The position numbers were made by a program, and so were the translations under genes. This document shows, in pieces, positions 46,326-53,864 of a stretch of DNA of 64,000 bases; position 1 is the first letter of the stretch, and each line of letters starts with the position of its first letter. Under the pieces are notes generated by a model that saw only the letters and a list, made by a program, of their open reading frames with translations, had not been told where the DNA came from and made no database searches. The stretch covers positions 4,419,001 through 4,483,000 of the forward strand of contig NZ_CP095413.1 of assembly GCF_023016285.1 (NCBI RefSeq), read 5' to 3'. This DNA comes from Muricauda sp. SCSIO 64092. GTDB taxonomy: Bacteria > Bacteroidota > Bacteroidia > Flavobacteriales > Flavobacteriaceae.

Positions 46326-46793
46326 ATATTTTACTAATTCAGATTGGTCTATATAACCTTCTTGTAAAAAGTGATTGGATTGCTATTTTTGGCTTTTGCC
46401 ATGGTCGTAGCCTTTATCATATTGAAATCTGTCCCGGTCAATTTTTTCTAATTGAGAATTGGAAACAAACCAATCCAAAATGCTACTGTCAGGGTTATAT
46501 CTTCCTTTAGAAGCGTCCCTTCGCCCTCGATTATGTTCTTTATTGCTATCAAAAATCATCCCAAAATTGGCACTAACGAAGAAGATTTTAATCGACCCAG
46601 TAGCCATCTTTTTTTATCGTCCTTAGCGCAATTTGTGAGAGTAGATTTCCTTAACTATCAATTTTCCAATTTATGTTATAATACGATATCCTTACCATTG
46701 GAATCCCTATTTGATATCCCAAATGAAGGTATAGCTGCATTTAATTTCACCATTCAAAACCGTTACATCAACTTGGTATCCCTACGGCCCAAA

Positions 46794-47013
46794 ACTTTAA
46801 GTTCATCTTTCCAGGACTTTAAGTTCATCTTTCCAAGACATTAAGTTCATCTTTCCAGGACTTTAAGTTCATCTTTTCAAGACTTTAAGTTCATCTCTCC
46901 AAGACTTTAGGTTAAACTTTTTAAGACTTTAAGTTAAACTTTCCAAGACTTTAGGTTAAACTCTCGAAGACTTTAGGTTAAACTTTTCAGGACTTTAAGT
47001 ACATCTCCTCGCT
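46794..47013. repeat. 22-bp tandem repeat array, ten units
   Basis: Units start at 46794, 46816, 46838, 46860, 46882, 46904, 46926, 46948, 46970 and 46992. Consensus is ACTTTAAGTTCATCTTTCCAAG. Units 1-5 carry GTTCATC; units 6-9 carry GTTAAAC at the same place; unit 10 reads GTACATC and runs into repeat R3. The 22-bp period is not a multiple of three, so it does not encode a repeat protein. No spacers, so it is not a CRISPR array. Confidence 0.9.
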
Positions 47014-47115
47014 CCACAGTACCCACCAAAGGCGGACAGGCTTGTACTGCTGCGGCATAACCTTTTTAAAAATTTTGATATTGATGGGGCAGCTGCTAGG
47101 CTAGTTCGCAGGGGG
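47010..47115 (+). repeat. Junction repeat R3
   Basis: A family copy with CGCTCCACAGTACCCACC, AAAGGCGGACAGG, GTACTGCTGCGGCATAACC and a degraded right hairpin ending TTCGCAGGGGG. It begins at the last unit of the 22-bp array and ends 55 bp before the 47171 start. Confidence 0.75.
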
Positions 47116-47170
47116 TGTGATAAAAATGGGAGAACAAATTGTATATTTATTTTATACAAGCCCTTTTCAA

Positions 47171-47806
47171 ATGAAGTCCCACTCAAGTCTTACTATCGTA
47201 ACTCAAACCTATAGGAGAAAGCTATTGCTTTTGGTATTGATTTGCGCTCCACAATTTTTCGGCTTTGGCCAGACCCTGGAATACGATGTTTTTGTCAATG
47301 GACGTCCTTCGGGACAGGCCACGGTTACGAAAACCTCACTATCCGATCAGGAGGTTAAGATCGAATTGAAATCTTCATTGAAAGTACAACTTTTAGTGTC
47401 CATACATATTGCGTTTGAAGGTTATGCCATATGTAAAGACCGTGTGTTGCAGAAAAGTGAAGTGACCGTTCGTAACAATGGACATCTACACTCAAAAACT
47501 ACAACCTTACTTGAAAATGATGTTTACCGCATTATTAGAAATAAAAAAACCAAACCGTTTACGCAAGGGAACATCAGTTTTACGGGCTATGACCTGTACT
47601 ACACGGTTCCTATCGGCAAGTCTACGGTATATTCCCTTAGCAATGGTACAATGGACAGCATTGAAAAAACCGATTTGACCTCATTTCAATTGATAGATGC
47701 AAAAAACCGCAAAAGCCTATATCGATACAACGATAAGGGTATTGCCGAATACATCAAGATACCACAGAAACCATATGATATTGAATTTAAACTAAACAAT
47801 AACTGA
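47171..47806 (+). CDS. DUF6134-like secreted protein
   Basis: ATG 47171 is followed by a basic stretch and a hydrophobic signal (LLLLVLICAPQFFGFGQ). The earlier in-frame start (47117) adds sequence lying against repeat R3 and is not preferred. The mature protein is beta-rich: LEYDVFVNGRPSGQATVTK, IAFEGYAICKDRVLQKSEVT and FTGYDLYYTVPIGKSTVYSL. This is the pattern of DUF6134, a periplasmic/outer-membrane-associated family without known function. The permease follows after 22 bp and may be co-transcribed. Confidence 0.7.
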   Translation: MKSHSSLTIVTQTYRRKLLLLVLICAPQFFGFGQTLEYDVFVNGRPSGQATVTKTSLSDQEVKIELKSSLKVQLLVSIHIAFEGYAICKDRVLQKSEVTVRNNGHLHSKTTTLLENDVYRIIRNKKTKPFTQGNISFTGYDLYYTVPIGKSTVYSLSNGTMDSIEKTDLTSFQLIDAKNRKSLYRYNDKGIAEYIKIPQKPYDIEFKLNNN

Positions 47807-47828
47807 TCTATATTGCTAATAAAAATAG

Positions 47829-49115
47829 ATGGACGATAAAAAAATTGGATTAAAGGAAGCCGTGTCCATCGGTATTGGCGGCATGGTTGGCGGCGGAATA
47901 TTCGCAGTCCTTGGATTGGCCGTGGCACTGGCACAAGGGGGGACTCCAATTGCTTTTGTGATTGCCGGAATTATTGCGTTTTTGACATCCTATTCATATG
48001 CCAAGCTTTCCCAGGCCTATCCGGATCGTGGAGGGACCGTTAAGTTCATGAACGTTGGGTTTGGCATCAGTGTATTAAGTGGAGGACTCAACAACTTATT
48101 ATGGATCAGTTATGTGATTATGCTCTCGCTGTATGCAAGTGCATTTGGTTCTTACGCTCAGAACCTGTTGCGCATTACAGGGGATAAGGTCATCGACACC
48201 CATATTTTCATGAGCGCCATAATCCTCTTGGCAACAGGTATCAACTATTATAGTATAAAGGTCGTGAGCAAAATTGAATCTTATGCGGTGATCATAAAAC
48301 TGGTAATATTATTGGCCTTTGTTGCTGTTGGTATCTATGGACTGTTTGGAAACCAAAACCTACAGCAATTGACAGTCCCCAACTGGGAAGCTCCTTTAAA
48401 ATTGGTGACCGGTGGGATGGTCATTTTTGTGGCCTACGAGGGTTTTGAACTCATCGCCAACGCTGCCCCGGATATCAGGAATCCGGAAAAGAACATTGCA
48501 CGGTCCTATTTTATTTCAGTACTCTTCGTAATAGCCCTTTATGTCGCCATTGCCGTGATTGCTGTTGGATCTCTTCCCTTTGATGAAATTGCCAAAGCGC
48601 AGGATTATGTCCTTGCCGAAGCTGCCAAACCTTTATTGGGCAAGATAGGCTTTACCGTAATTACCTTAGCAGCACTTATCTCTACGTTTTCCGCCATTAA
48701 TGCCTCTTTGTACGGAGGCAGTAGGGTAAGTTTTGAATTGGCCGAAGATGATGAACTGCCACATGAGCTATCCAAATATTGTTGGAACCAACCCATTGGA
48801 TTGGCAATAACAGCCGTTCTCACCCTGATCATTGCCAACATCTTGGATTTGGAAAGTATATCAACAGCAGGCAGTATTGGATTTTTATTGATTTTTGCCA
48901 TGGTAAACTATGTAGCTTTCAAAAAGGCCTCAGATATTAAAGGGAAAAAGGCAGTGGCCCTAATGGCGACCTTACTTTGTCTAATAGCTTTGGCTGCTTT
49001 GATTGTGCAACAGATGGAATCCAATTTAGCAGGGGCTTTGATTGCAATTGGAATCGTTATCACAAGTTTCCTGGTCGAGTTTATCTATAAAAGAATGGAG
49101 CAAAGCAAGCCTTGA
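47829..49115 (+). CDS. APC-family amino acid permease
   Basis: A 428-residue inner-membrane transporter with 12 predicted helices. The helix-1 unwinding motif GIGGMVGGGIFAVLGL is present, then FLTSYSYAKLSQAYPDRGGT, MVIFVAYEGFELIANAAPDI and STFSAINASLYGGSRVSFEL. It is a stand-alone APC carrier with no C-terminal sensor domain, unlike the 40268-42364 protein. Substrate unknown. Flanked by junction repeats R3 and R4 with the DUF6134 gene, so the two genes form one module between repeats. Confidence 0.88.
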   Translation: MDDKKIGLKEAVSIGIGGMVGGGIFAVLGLAVALAQGGTPIAFVIAGIIAFLTSYSYAKLSQAYPDRGGTVKFMNVGFGISVLSGGLNNLLWISYVIMLSLYASAFGSYAQNLLRITGDKVIDTHIFMSAIILLATGINYYSIKVVSKIESYAVIIKLVILLAFVAVGIYGLFGNQNLQQLTVPNWEAPLKLVTGGMVIFVAYEGFELIANAAPDIRNPEKNIARSYFISVLFVIALYVAIAVIAVGSLPFDEIAKAQDYVLAEAAKPLLGKIGFTVITLAALISTFSAINASLYGGSRVSFELAEDDELPHELSKYCWNQPIGLAITAVLTLIIANILDLESISTAGSIGFLLIFAMVNYVAFKKASDIKGKKAVALMATLLCLIALAALIVQQMESNLAGALIAIGIVITSFLVEFIYKRMEQSKP

Positions 49116-49195
49116 TTTTATATGGGAAAAGTTAAAAAGGGCCACTGCAAAATCCAAATTTTAAAAATACCTTCTGATAACCTATCTACGCTAAC

Positions 49196-49302
49196 CGCTC
49201 CACAGTATCCACCAAAGGCGGACAGGTTGTACTGCTGCGGCATAACCGTTTTAAAAGTTTTGATAGTGATAGGGCGCAGTAGCCAAGCTACTTCGCGGCG
49301 GG
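49196..49302 (+). repeat. Junction repeat R4
   Basis: The best-preserved copy: CGCTCCACAGTATCCACC, GGCGGACAGG, TTGTACTGCTGCGGCATAAC, CGTTTTAAAAGTTTTGATAG, then CAGTAGC-CAA-GCTACT and a CGCGGCGGG end. CAGTA...TACTG can pair around a bulged internal stem. Confidence 0.75.
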
Positions 49303-49350
49303 ACAAAATTCTTATTGGCCCTTATTTCATAAATTGCAAAAATACCGATA

Positions 49351-49408
49351 ACAATGTATAAGTCGTTCATTGTCAGTAAAAGCTGCCAACGCCGTTTATA
49401 CGAGACCA
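49351..49408. other. Possible degenerate attC-like palindrome
   Basis: GATAACAATGTATAAG is followed 30 bp later by CGTTTATACGAGACCATTAG. The pairing (TATAA with TTATA) is imperfect. It lies just before the mntA/hepT pair, in the place where a cassette recombination site would sit. Evidence is weak. Confidence 0.2.
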
Positions 49409-49456
49409 TTAGGGTCAATTTAAAGATGGTTTATTTTTAAAGTATTAATTTTAGGC

Positions 49457-49747
49457 GTGGACTCTACTCGGGAAATAAAACAAAAACTCTCAAAGCTTAA
49501 GATACGTTTGAAAAAACGATATCCGATATCTTCCATGGCTCTATTTGGATCTTATGCTCGAAATGAGCAAACCGAGATAAGTGATATTGATATTATGGTT
49601 GAATTTGATGGTAGAATTGGAAGCAGATTCATTGATCTGGCCAATGAGCTTGAAAACGCTCTGGGAGTAAAGGTTGATCTAGTTTCAAAAAAAGGTATCA
49701 AAGACCACTATCTAAAAGCCATTCAATCTGAATTCATATATGTCTAG
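49457..49747 (+). CDS. mntA: MntA-like nucleotidyltransferase antitoxin
   Basis: A 96-residue minimal nucleotidyltransferase with GTG start 49457. The active-site motif GSYARNEQTEISDIDIMVEF (GSx...DxD) and the third acidic residue in KVDLVS are intact. MntA proteins AMPylate and thereby neutralise the partner HepT (HEPN) toxin. The hepT start codon (49740) overlaps this stop by 8 bp, the usual arrangement. The antitoxin looks functional while the toxin frame is broken (see next). Confidence 0.85.
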   Translation: MDSTREIKQKLSKLKIRLKKRYPISSMALFGSYARNEQTEISDIDIMVEFDGRIGSRFIDLANELENALGVKVDLVSKKGIKDHYLKAIQSEFIYV

Positions 49748-50076
49748 AAGGGACAATTCTTTGTTGATTAAGGACATGCTTGAGTCTGCTAATAAGATTA
49801 TGTACTATCATTGAAGAAATGACTTTTGAAGATTTTGAAAAAGATGAAAAAACAGTCGATGCTGTCATTAGAAATTTTGAAATCATTGGTGAAGCAGCCA
49901 ACCGATTAGACGATACATACAAGTCCGACAATCCAGAAATAGAATGGGATAGAATGAGAGGTTTCAGAAACCGAATAATTCATGAATACTTTGGTATTGA
50001 TTTGGAAATCGTTTGGCAAATTATAGAAGACGACCTCGAACTGCTTATCGAATCCTTAGCAGAAAAGCTGAAATAA
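49740..50076 (+). pseudogene. hepT: HepT-like HEPN toxin, frameshifted
   Basis: ATG 49740 opens a typical HepT N-terminus (MSRRDNSLLIKDMLESANKI, then MYYH) and stops at TGA 49812. One extra base (a C at about 49809) separates it from the downstream frame IEEMTFEDFEKDEKTVDAVI, RNFEIIGEAANRL and GFRNRIIHEYFGIDLEIVWQ. The latter keeps the RNase motif Rx4HxY (RNRIIHEY). Restoring the frame would give a normal protein of about 111 residues. The toxin is therefore probably off, or made only by slippage or re-initiation. Confidence 0.8.
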
Positions 50077-50095
50077 AAACTGGCTATAAGTAATT

Positions 50096-50300
50096 ACTTG
50101 TTATCGCCTACCCTTTGACAAAGCCTGTATCGAGCTAGTCGAGATGCTCAGGGCAGCGCTTCTGAAAATCCGAGAGGATTTTCAGTTTGGTGGGTACCTG
50201 CCTGCTGGCAGGCGGGCTTGTAAAGTTAAGTGCTATTCCGATAGCCATCGGGACACGCAACTCCTCATAGCCAAGACCGTCATCGATAATTAGGAAAAGT
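50096..50300. repeat. Palindrome cluster without a gene
   Basis: Three perfect or near-perfect palindromes lie in 90 bp: CTGAAAATCC-GAGA-GGATTTTCAG (50162-50185), GCCTGC-TG-GCAGGC (50200-50213) and CCGATAGCCATCGG (50238-50251). They look like decayed intergenic repeats and separate the toxin-antitoxin module from the next gene. Confidence 0.5.
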
Positions 50301-50306
50301 ATACAT

Positions 50307-51131
50307 ATGAATCACAATTTTAAACATTTGATAAGGCTATTTTTTATTGGTATACTATTTTGTTCATGTAGTACTCAGAAAATTGTACATGTAGATAATA
50401 AATTACCATTCAATTCCTTACTTGATAAAATAGTATCGGATGGTGTTCTAAGAGTAGGGACTACTGGTGATTATAAACCTTTTTCATATCGTAAAAAAGA
50501 ATCCAGAGCATTGCAAGGAATGGACATTACGATGGCGAATGACCTTGCCAACAGCCTTGATGTAAAGGTGAAATTCGTTAGAACCAGCTGGCCAGCATTA
50601 ATTGACGATCTTCAGGACAATAAATTCGATATTGCGATGAGTGGTATTTCCATAAGACTCAACCGACAAAAATTTGGCTTTTATAGTATTCCTATAATAG
50701 AAGGGGGTAAAATACCTATATGTAGGGATAACGATGCTGAAAGATTCAAATCATTGGATTCAATAAACCAAAAAGATGTTAGGGTGATTTTTAATCCTGG
50801 AGGAACGAATGAGGAATTCGCAAGGTCAAATTTCCCCAATGCAACATTGATTGAAAACGAAGATAACATTTCAATATTCAGGAGAATCGTAGAAAAAGAG
50901 GCTGATGTAATGGTTACCGATCAAATCGAAGCACTTATTCAAGAGAAAATTCATTTGGAATTGGAGGCAGTCAATCTTGAAAAACCTTTTGCCTTTTTTG
51001 AAAAGGCATATTTAATGCCAAGGGATGTAGCTTGGAAATCATATGTTGATCAATGGTTGAATCTTCGTAAAAAACAAGGTGTGATTGATGCAGTCATTCA
51101 AGAAGAAATTAAAGAATTAACGAGTCAATAA
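50307..51131 (+). CDS. PheC-like periplasmic cyclohexadienyl/arogenate dehydratase or binding protein
   Basis: A 274-residue protein with a lipoprotein signal (FFIGILFCSC). The mature part is a family-3 solute-binding fold: DGVLRVGTTGDYKPFSYRK, GMDITMANDLANSLDVKVKF, IDDLQDNKFDIAMSGISIRL, VRVIFNPGGTNEEFARSNFP and ADVMVTDQIEALIQ. The GTTGDY and NPGGTNE signatures fit periplasmic cyclohexadienyl dehydratases (PheC), which convert prephenate or arogenate for phenylalanine synthesis. No transporter genes accompany it, so enzyme is more likely than transport receptor. It stands alone and ends at a terminator. Confidence 0.75.
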   Translation: MNHNFKHLIRLFFIGILFCSCSTQKIVHVDNKLPFNSLLDKIVSDGVLRVGTTGDYKPFSYRKKESRALQGMDITMANDLANSLDVKVKFVRTSWPALIDDLQDNKFDIAMSGISIRLNRQKFGFYSIPIIEGGKIPICRDNDAERFKSLDSINQKDVRVIFNPGGTNEEFARSNFPNATLIENEDNISIFRRIVEKEADVMVTDQIEALIQEKIHLELEAVNLEKPFAFFEKAYLMPRDVAWKSYVDQWLNLRKKQGVIDAVIQEEIKELTSQ

Positions 51132-51180
51132 TCAACACTTGTTCTGAACAAAATTCGCATTAGCTTGGGTACCATAAAAA

Positions 51181-51205
51181 AAGGCCAACCCTTGGGTTGG
51201 CCTTT
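51181..51205. terminator. Bidirectional terminator
   Basis: AAGGCCAACCC (51181-51191) pairs with GGGTTGGCCTT (51194-51204), flanked by A and T runs. It serves the + strand gene ending at 51131 and the - strand gene ending at 51226. Confidence 0.85.
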
Positions 51206-51225
51206 TTTAGGTATTGGTTTTGTTC

Positions 51226-51474
51226 TCAAGCACTTACACTTAGTGGTGCCCAAACGGAACACATCATTCCGGGGGCTGCCTTGGAGGGATTTGCACAGTC
51301 TTCCCTTTGAAAACGAAGACAGGTATTGCAGTCCCTATCGTTGTTCAGTTCAAGTTTCATTTCAAAGCTGTCACAGGTATAGTGACTTCCCACTTTTACA
51401 CCATGGACCTTACACATTTGATCGGTCATCAAATTGTCACAATTTCCACAGTTGTTTCCTAATCGTATAGCCAT
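51226..51474 (-). CDS. Cysteine-rich small conserved protein (putative metal-binding)
   Basis: An 82-residue protein with eight cysteines in zinc-ribbon-like pairs (NCGNCDNLMTDQMCKVHGVK, CDSFEM, DCNTCLRFQRED, MMCSVWAP). I recognise it as a small protein type found in flavobacteria, with no assigned function. No signal peptide, so cytoplasmic. Metal binding is inferred from the CxxC spacing. Confidence 0.7.
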   Translation of the reverse strand: MAIRLGNNCGNCDNLMTDQMCKVHGVKVGSHYTCDSFEMKLELNNDRDCNTCLRFQREDCANPSKAAPGMMCSVWAPLSVSA

Positions 51475-51646
51475 TTTTTATGTTTTTTGAATTACCCTAT
51501 AAAAATAAATTCAAATAGGCATAGAAGCAATATAAATAACTGATTTTCAATTATTTGAATTTATATTGTTTTAAAATAATAGTTGCGTTCACATGGTTGG
51601 TCCATCCCTTTTTTAAGGTTGGTATTTCCGAATGGGATTAAAAGCT

Positions 51647-51677
51647 ACCCCAAAAATGCATTATACATTTTTGGGGT
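51647..51677 (-). terminator. Hairpin after the outer-membrane protein gene
   Basis: ACCCCAAAAATG (51647-51658) pairs with CATTTTTGGGGT (51666-51677). A second stem (CCCAAAGGC / GGCCTTTAGGG) lies at about 51692-51722. Both are downstream of the minus-strand gene that ends at 51733. Confidence 0.6.
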
Positions 51678-51732
51678 GGTGTAAGCTTTCTGCCCAAAGG
51701 CTTTAAAATGGCCTTTAGGGGGCAATTGGTGA

Positions 51733-52416
51733 TTAGAAATAATAAGAAAGCCCAAAAAAGATTTGGGAAGTATCCAAATCGAAATTGAAACGATTCCTAT
51801 CTTCGGTAGAAATGACGGTTTCATTGGAATCTGTGAATTCAGACTCCGATCTTTCATATTGCAATGCCCCAATACCGGCTTCCAGGGCAAACGCTTTGGA
51901 GACAAAATAGGTAATACCAGGCCGAATACCTATGAAGAATGTATCGGTTGTACTTTCCGATTCGGAAAGGGTATTGTTTTCCGAGGTGCTCTCCCCTCTA
52001 AGATGTTCATAACCGAGTTCACCTTGCAGATAGAGCGCCAGGTTTTTGTTCAAAGGAAAAAAGCGCCGCAGGTACGAGGCTATGGACAGGGCATGGAATT
52101 CCGTTGTCCGCGAACTATTGATCGTATTATCTTCAAGAAATGTACTCTCGGATTCCCCGTAACGGTATCCCGGTCGTATACCAAGAACGGTATTTTTGCC
52201 CACTGCATAACCCAGGTTAGGCAAAAAGGAAATGCCAGTGCTGCTGTTTTCACTGGTAAAAGGTTCATTTTCAGAGGTGTTGGAAAGCGTGTTCACAGAA
52301 AGATTGCCCCCAACGGTCCATGTTCCCTTTGGGATGACCAACCTATCGTCCTGTGTGATTTGGGCGGTAAGGCTACCTGCAATCAATGCGCCAGCAAAAA
52401 ATAGTGTTTTTTTCAT
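51733..52416 (-). CDS. Outer-membrane beta-barrel protein
   Basis: A signal peptide (MKKTLFFAGALIAGSLTAQ) is followed by alternating polar/hydrophobic strands typical of an eight-stranded OmpA/OmpX-like barrel: WTVGGNLSVNTL, ISFLPNLGYAVGKNTVLGIR, LALYLQGELGYEHLR and ALEAGIGALQYERSES. It ends in an aromatic FFGLSYYF as barrels do. Extracellular loops are rich in Ser and Glu. No catalytic motif is seen. Likely structural or adhesive. Monocistronic. Confidence 0.82.
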   Translation of the reverse strand: MKKTLFFAGALIAGSLTAQITQDDRLVIPKGTWTVGGNLSVNTLSNTSENEPFTSENSSTGISFLPNLGYAVGKNTVLGIRPGYRYGESESTFLEDNTINSSRTTEFHALSIASYLRRFFPLNKNLALYLQGELGYEHLRGESTSENNTLSESESTTDTFFIGIRPGITYFVSKAFALEAGIGALQYERSESEFTDSNETVISTEDRNRFNFDLDTSQIFFGLSYYF

Positions 52417-52601
52417 GTGATATGTTTTAGTTAAGTGATATTGACATCAAATAACATTCCTTTAGGCCGGTCGGTTGAGGGTTTAACCCGAGTTTAACAG
52501 GGCTATGGGATAGGTCCCAATGGTGCTGGATTTTTACCCTAAAATCAGTTGGAAGTAGTGGAAGTGGATTATCCGTAGGAAAGAAGGGATTTGGTGGAGT
52601 T

Positions 52602-53348
52602 CTATTGCTCCGTTTCCTCAGTTTTCTTTTTCACTTTTTTGTAGAGGGGCAGGAAATAGGACAATGAATAATTGTATCCCACGCCCCAATTGGAATTTTC
52701 GGTCACTTTGTTAAAACCGGGAATCCAAAGGTTCCTGAAATTATCGGGGTCCTTGTTGGTTATCAGATGTCCCAATCGCGCACTGATCCCCACATATATA
52801 TTTTTAAAGATTTCGGCCTTCATGCCCACTACAAATTCTATCCAGGAGGCATTCAGGCTGTCGAATTCCTGGGCTTCGGTACTTCCAATGACAAATTCAT
52901 CCGGACTAAAGAAACGGTTACTATCAAAAAACCGAAAGTTTTCCAGGGTATGGCTAAGCGTACTAAAGGCATAACGTCCGCCAATATGGATTTGGTTGCG
53001 CATGCCAAACCAGTTGGTATAGGTATTGTAATCCGCACCGGCTTTGATATAGCTTCCTGAAGTGGAATAATCATATAAAACAAACTCCCCAAGGATTTCT
53101 TCCTGCATTCTTTCCTCATTGCCCAGTTCTGCGGCTAGCCACCATTTTTCGGTGAGCCTAAAATCCCCTACCAATTCCAGACCGGTGTAGTTATCGTTAA
53201 GGAAGGACAGGGCTGGCCTGCTCAGATCAACACCAACCCTAAGTCCATAGGCATATTTTCGGGTAACGCTATCTCTCTTTTTTTCGCCTTGCGCCAAACC
53301 CATGCTTACCACAAGTAAAAAGAAAAGACTAATGGAATATCTTAACAT
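52602..53348 (-). CDS. DUF6048-like outer-membrane protein
   Basis: ATG 53348 gives the signal MLRYSISLFFLLVVSMGLAQ. The longer start at 53372 lies within the preceding gene and is not needed. The mature region (YAYGLRVGVDLSRPALSFLN, WWLAAELGNEERM, NIYVGISARLGHLITNKDPD) matches DUF6048, a flavobacterial beta-barrel-like family of unknown role. It overlaps the end of the DUF6452 gene by 20 bp and shares its transcript with it and rlmD. Confidence 0.78.
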   Translation of the reverse strand: MLRYSISLFFLLVVSMGLAQGEKKRDSVTRKYAYGLRVGVDLSRPALSFLNDNYTGLELVGDFRLTEKWWLAAELGNEERMQEEILGEFVLYDYSTSGSYIKAGADYNTYTNWFGMRNQIHIGGRYAFSTLSHTLENFRFFDSNRFFSPDEFVIGSTEAQEFDSLNASWIEFVVGMKAEIFKNIYVGISARLGHLITNKDPDNFRNLWIPGFNKVTENSNWGVGYNYSLSYFLPLYKKVKKKTEETEQ

Positions 53349-53853
53349 GGATGGCATTTGAGCGTTCAACATTTTTTTCAGAAATCGAAATTCGTTTTAT
53401 CCAATCTTCAGCTGAAACCTGTCTAATGGTGTCCAGTTCATCAAAGTTGGCAATAAAGCCACAGGCCCTGGAAATAAATTCCTCATTGACCGTATAGGTA
53501 AAGGTGAGGGTATCCCTATTTCCTGTTTCATCAATGTCCTCGGTCGAACTTGAGCCGGAAATAAGCTCAAATTGGGTGGTGGGTTCCATTATACGAAGCG
53601 GAACAAAAATGGAATCCGGGGAATTGGCGCGATCTCCGAACCCATATGCTTCGCTATCACTCAGAATACTATCATTATCTATTGCCTTTATTCTAAGGGT
53701 AGGCACGGATTTAAACTCCAAGGTATCCAAAACGTCGTAAAAACCAATGACAAGAAGGGGAGTGTCCCCTTCCACACAGATATCGTCCTTTTCACAGGAA
53801 GCAAAGTGGGTTATGAGCAAGAGCAGGAGTAAGACCGGGAAAAATCGATTCAT
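53329..53853 (-). CDS. DUF6452-like lipoprotein
   Basis: ATG 53853 gives MNRFFPVLLLLLLITHFASC, a lipoprotein signal. An in-frame extension upstream would run through the rlmD 3' end and is rejected. The mature part begins EKDDICVEGDTPLLVIGFYD and continues with VPTLRIKAIDNDSI and TFTYTVNEEFISRACGFIAN; it matches DUF6452. The rlmD-DUF6452-DUF6048 order is a familiar one in Flavobacteriaceae, which suggests a conserved envelope role. Confidence 0.8.
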   Translation of the reverse strand: MNRFFPVLLLLLLITHFASCEKDDICVEGDTPLLVIGFYDVLDTLEFKSVPTLRIKAIDNDSILSDSEAYGFGDRANSPDSIFVPLRIMEPTTQFELISGSSSTEDIDETGNRDTLTFTYTVNEEFISRACGFIANFDELDTIRQVSAEDWIKRISISEKNVERSNAIHVKIFH

Positions 53854-53864
53854 TCGTAAGTTCA

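Noticed and set aside
46452..46844. 130-codon + strand ORF and the opposing 74-codon ORF at 46383-46607
   Set aside because: The + frame runs into the 22-bp array, whose period is not a multiple of three; neither frame shows family motifs, a signal or a start context.
46794..47013. CRISPR array
   Set aside because: Units are directly adjacent with no spacers, and there are no cas genes.
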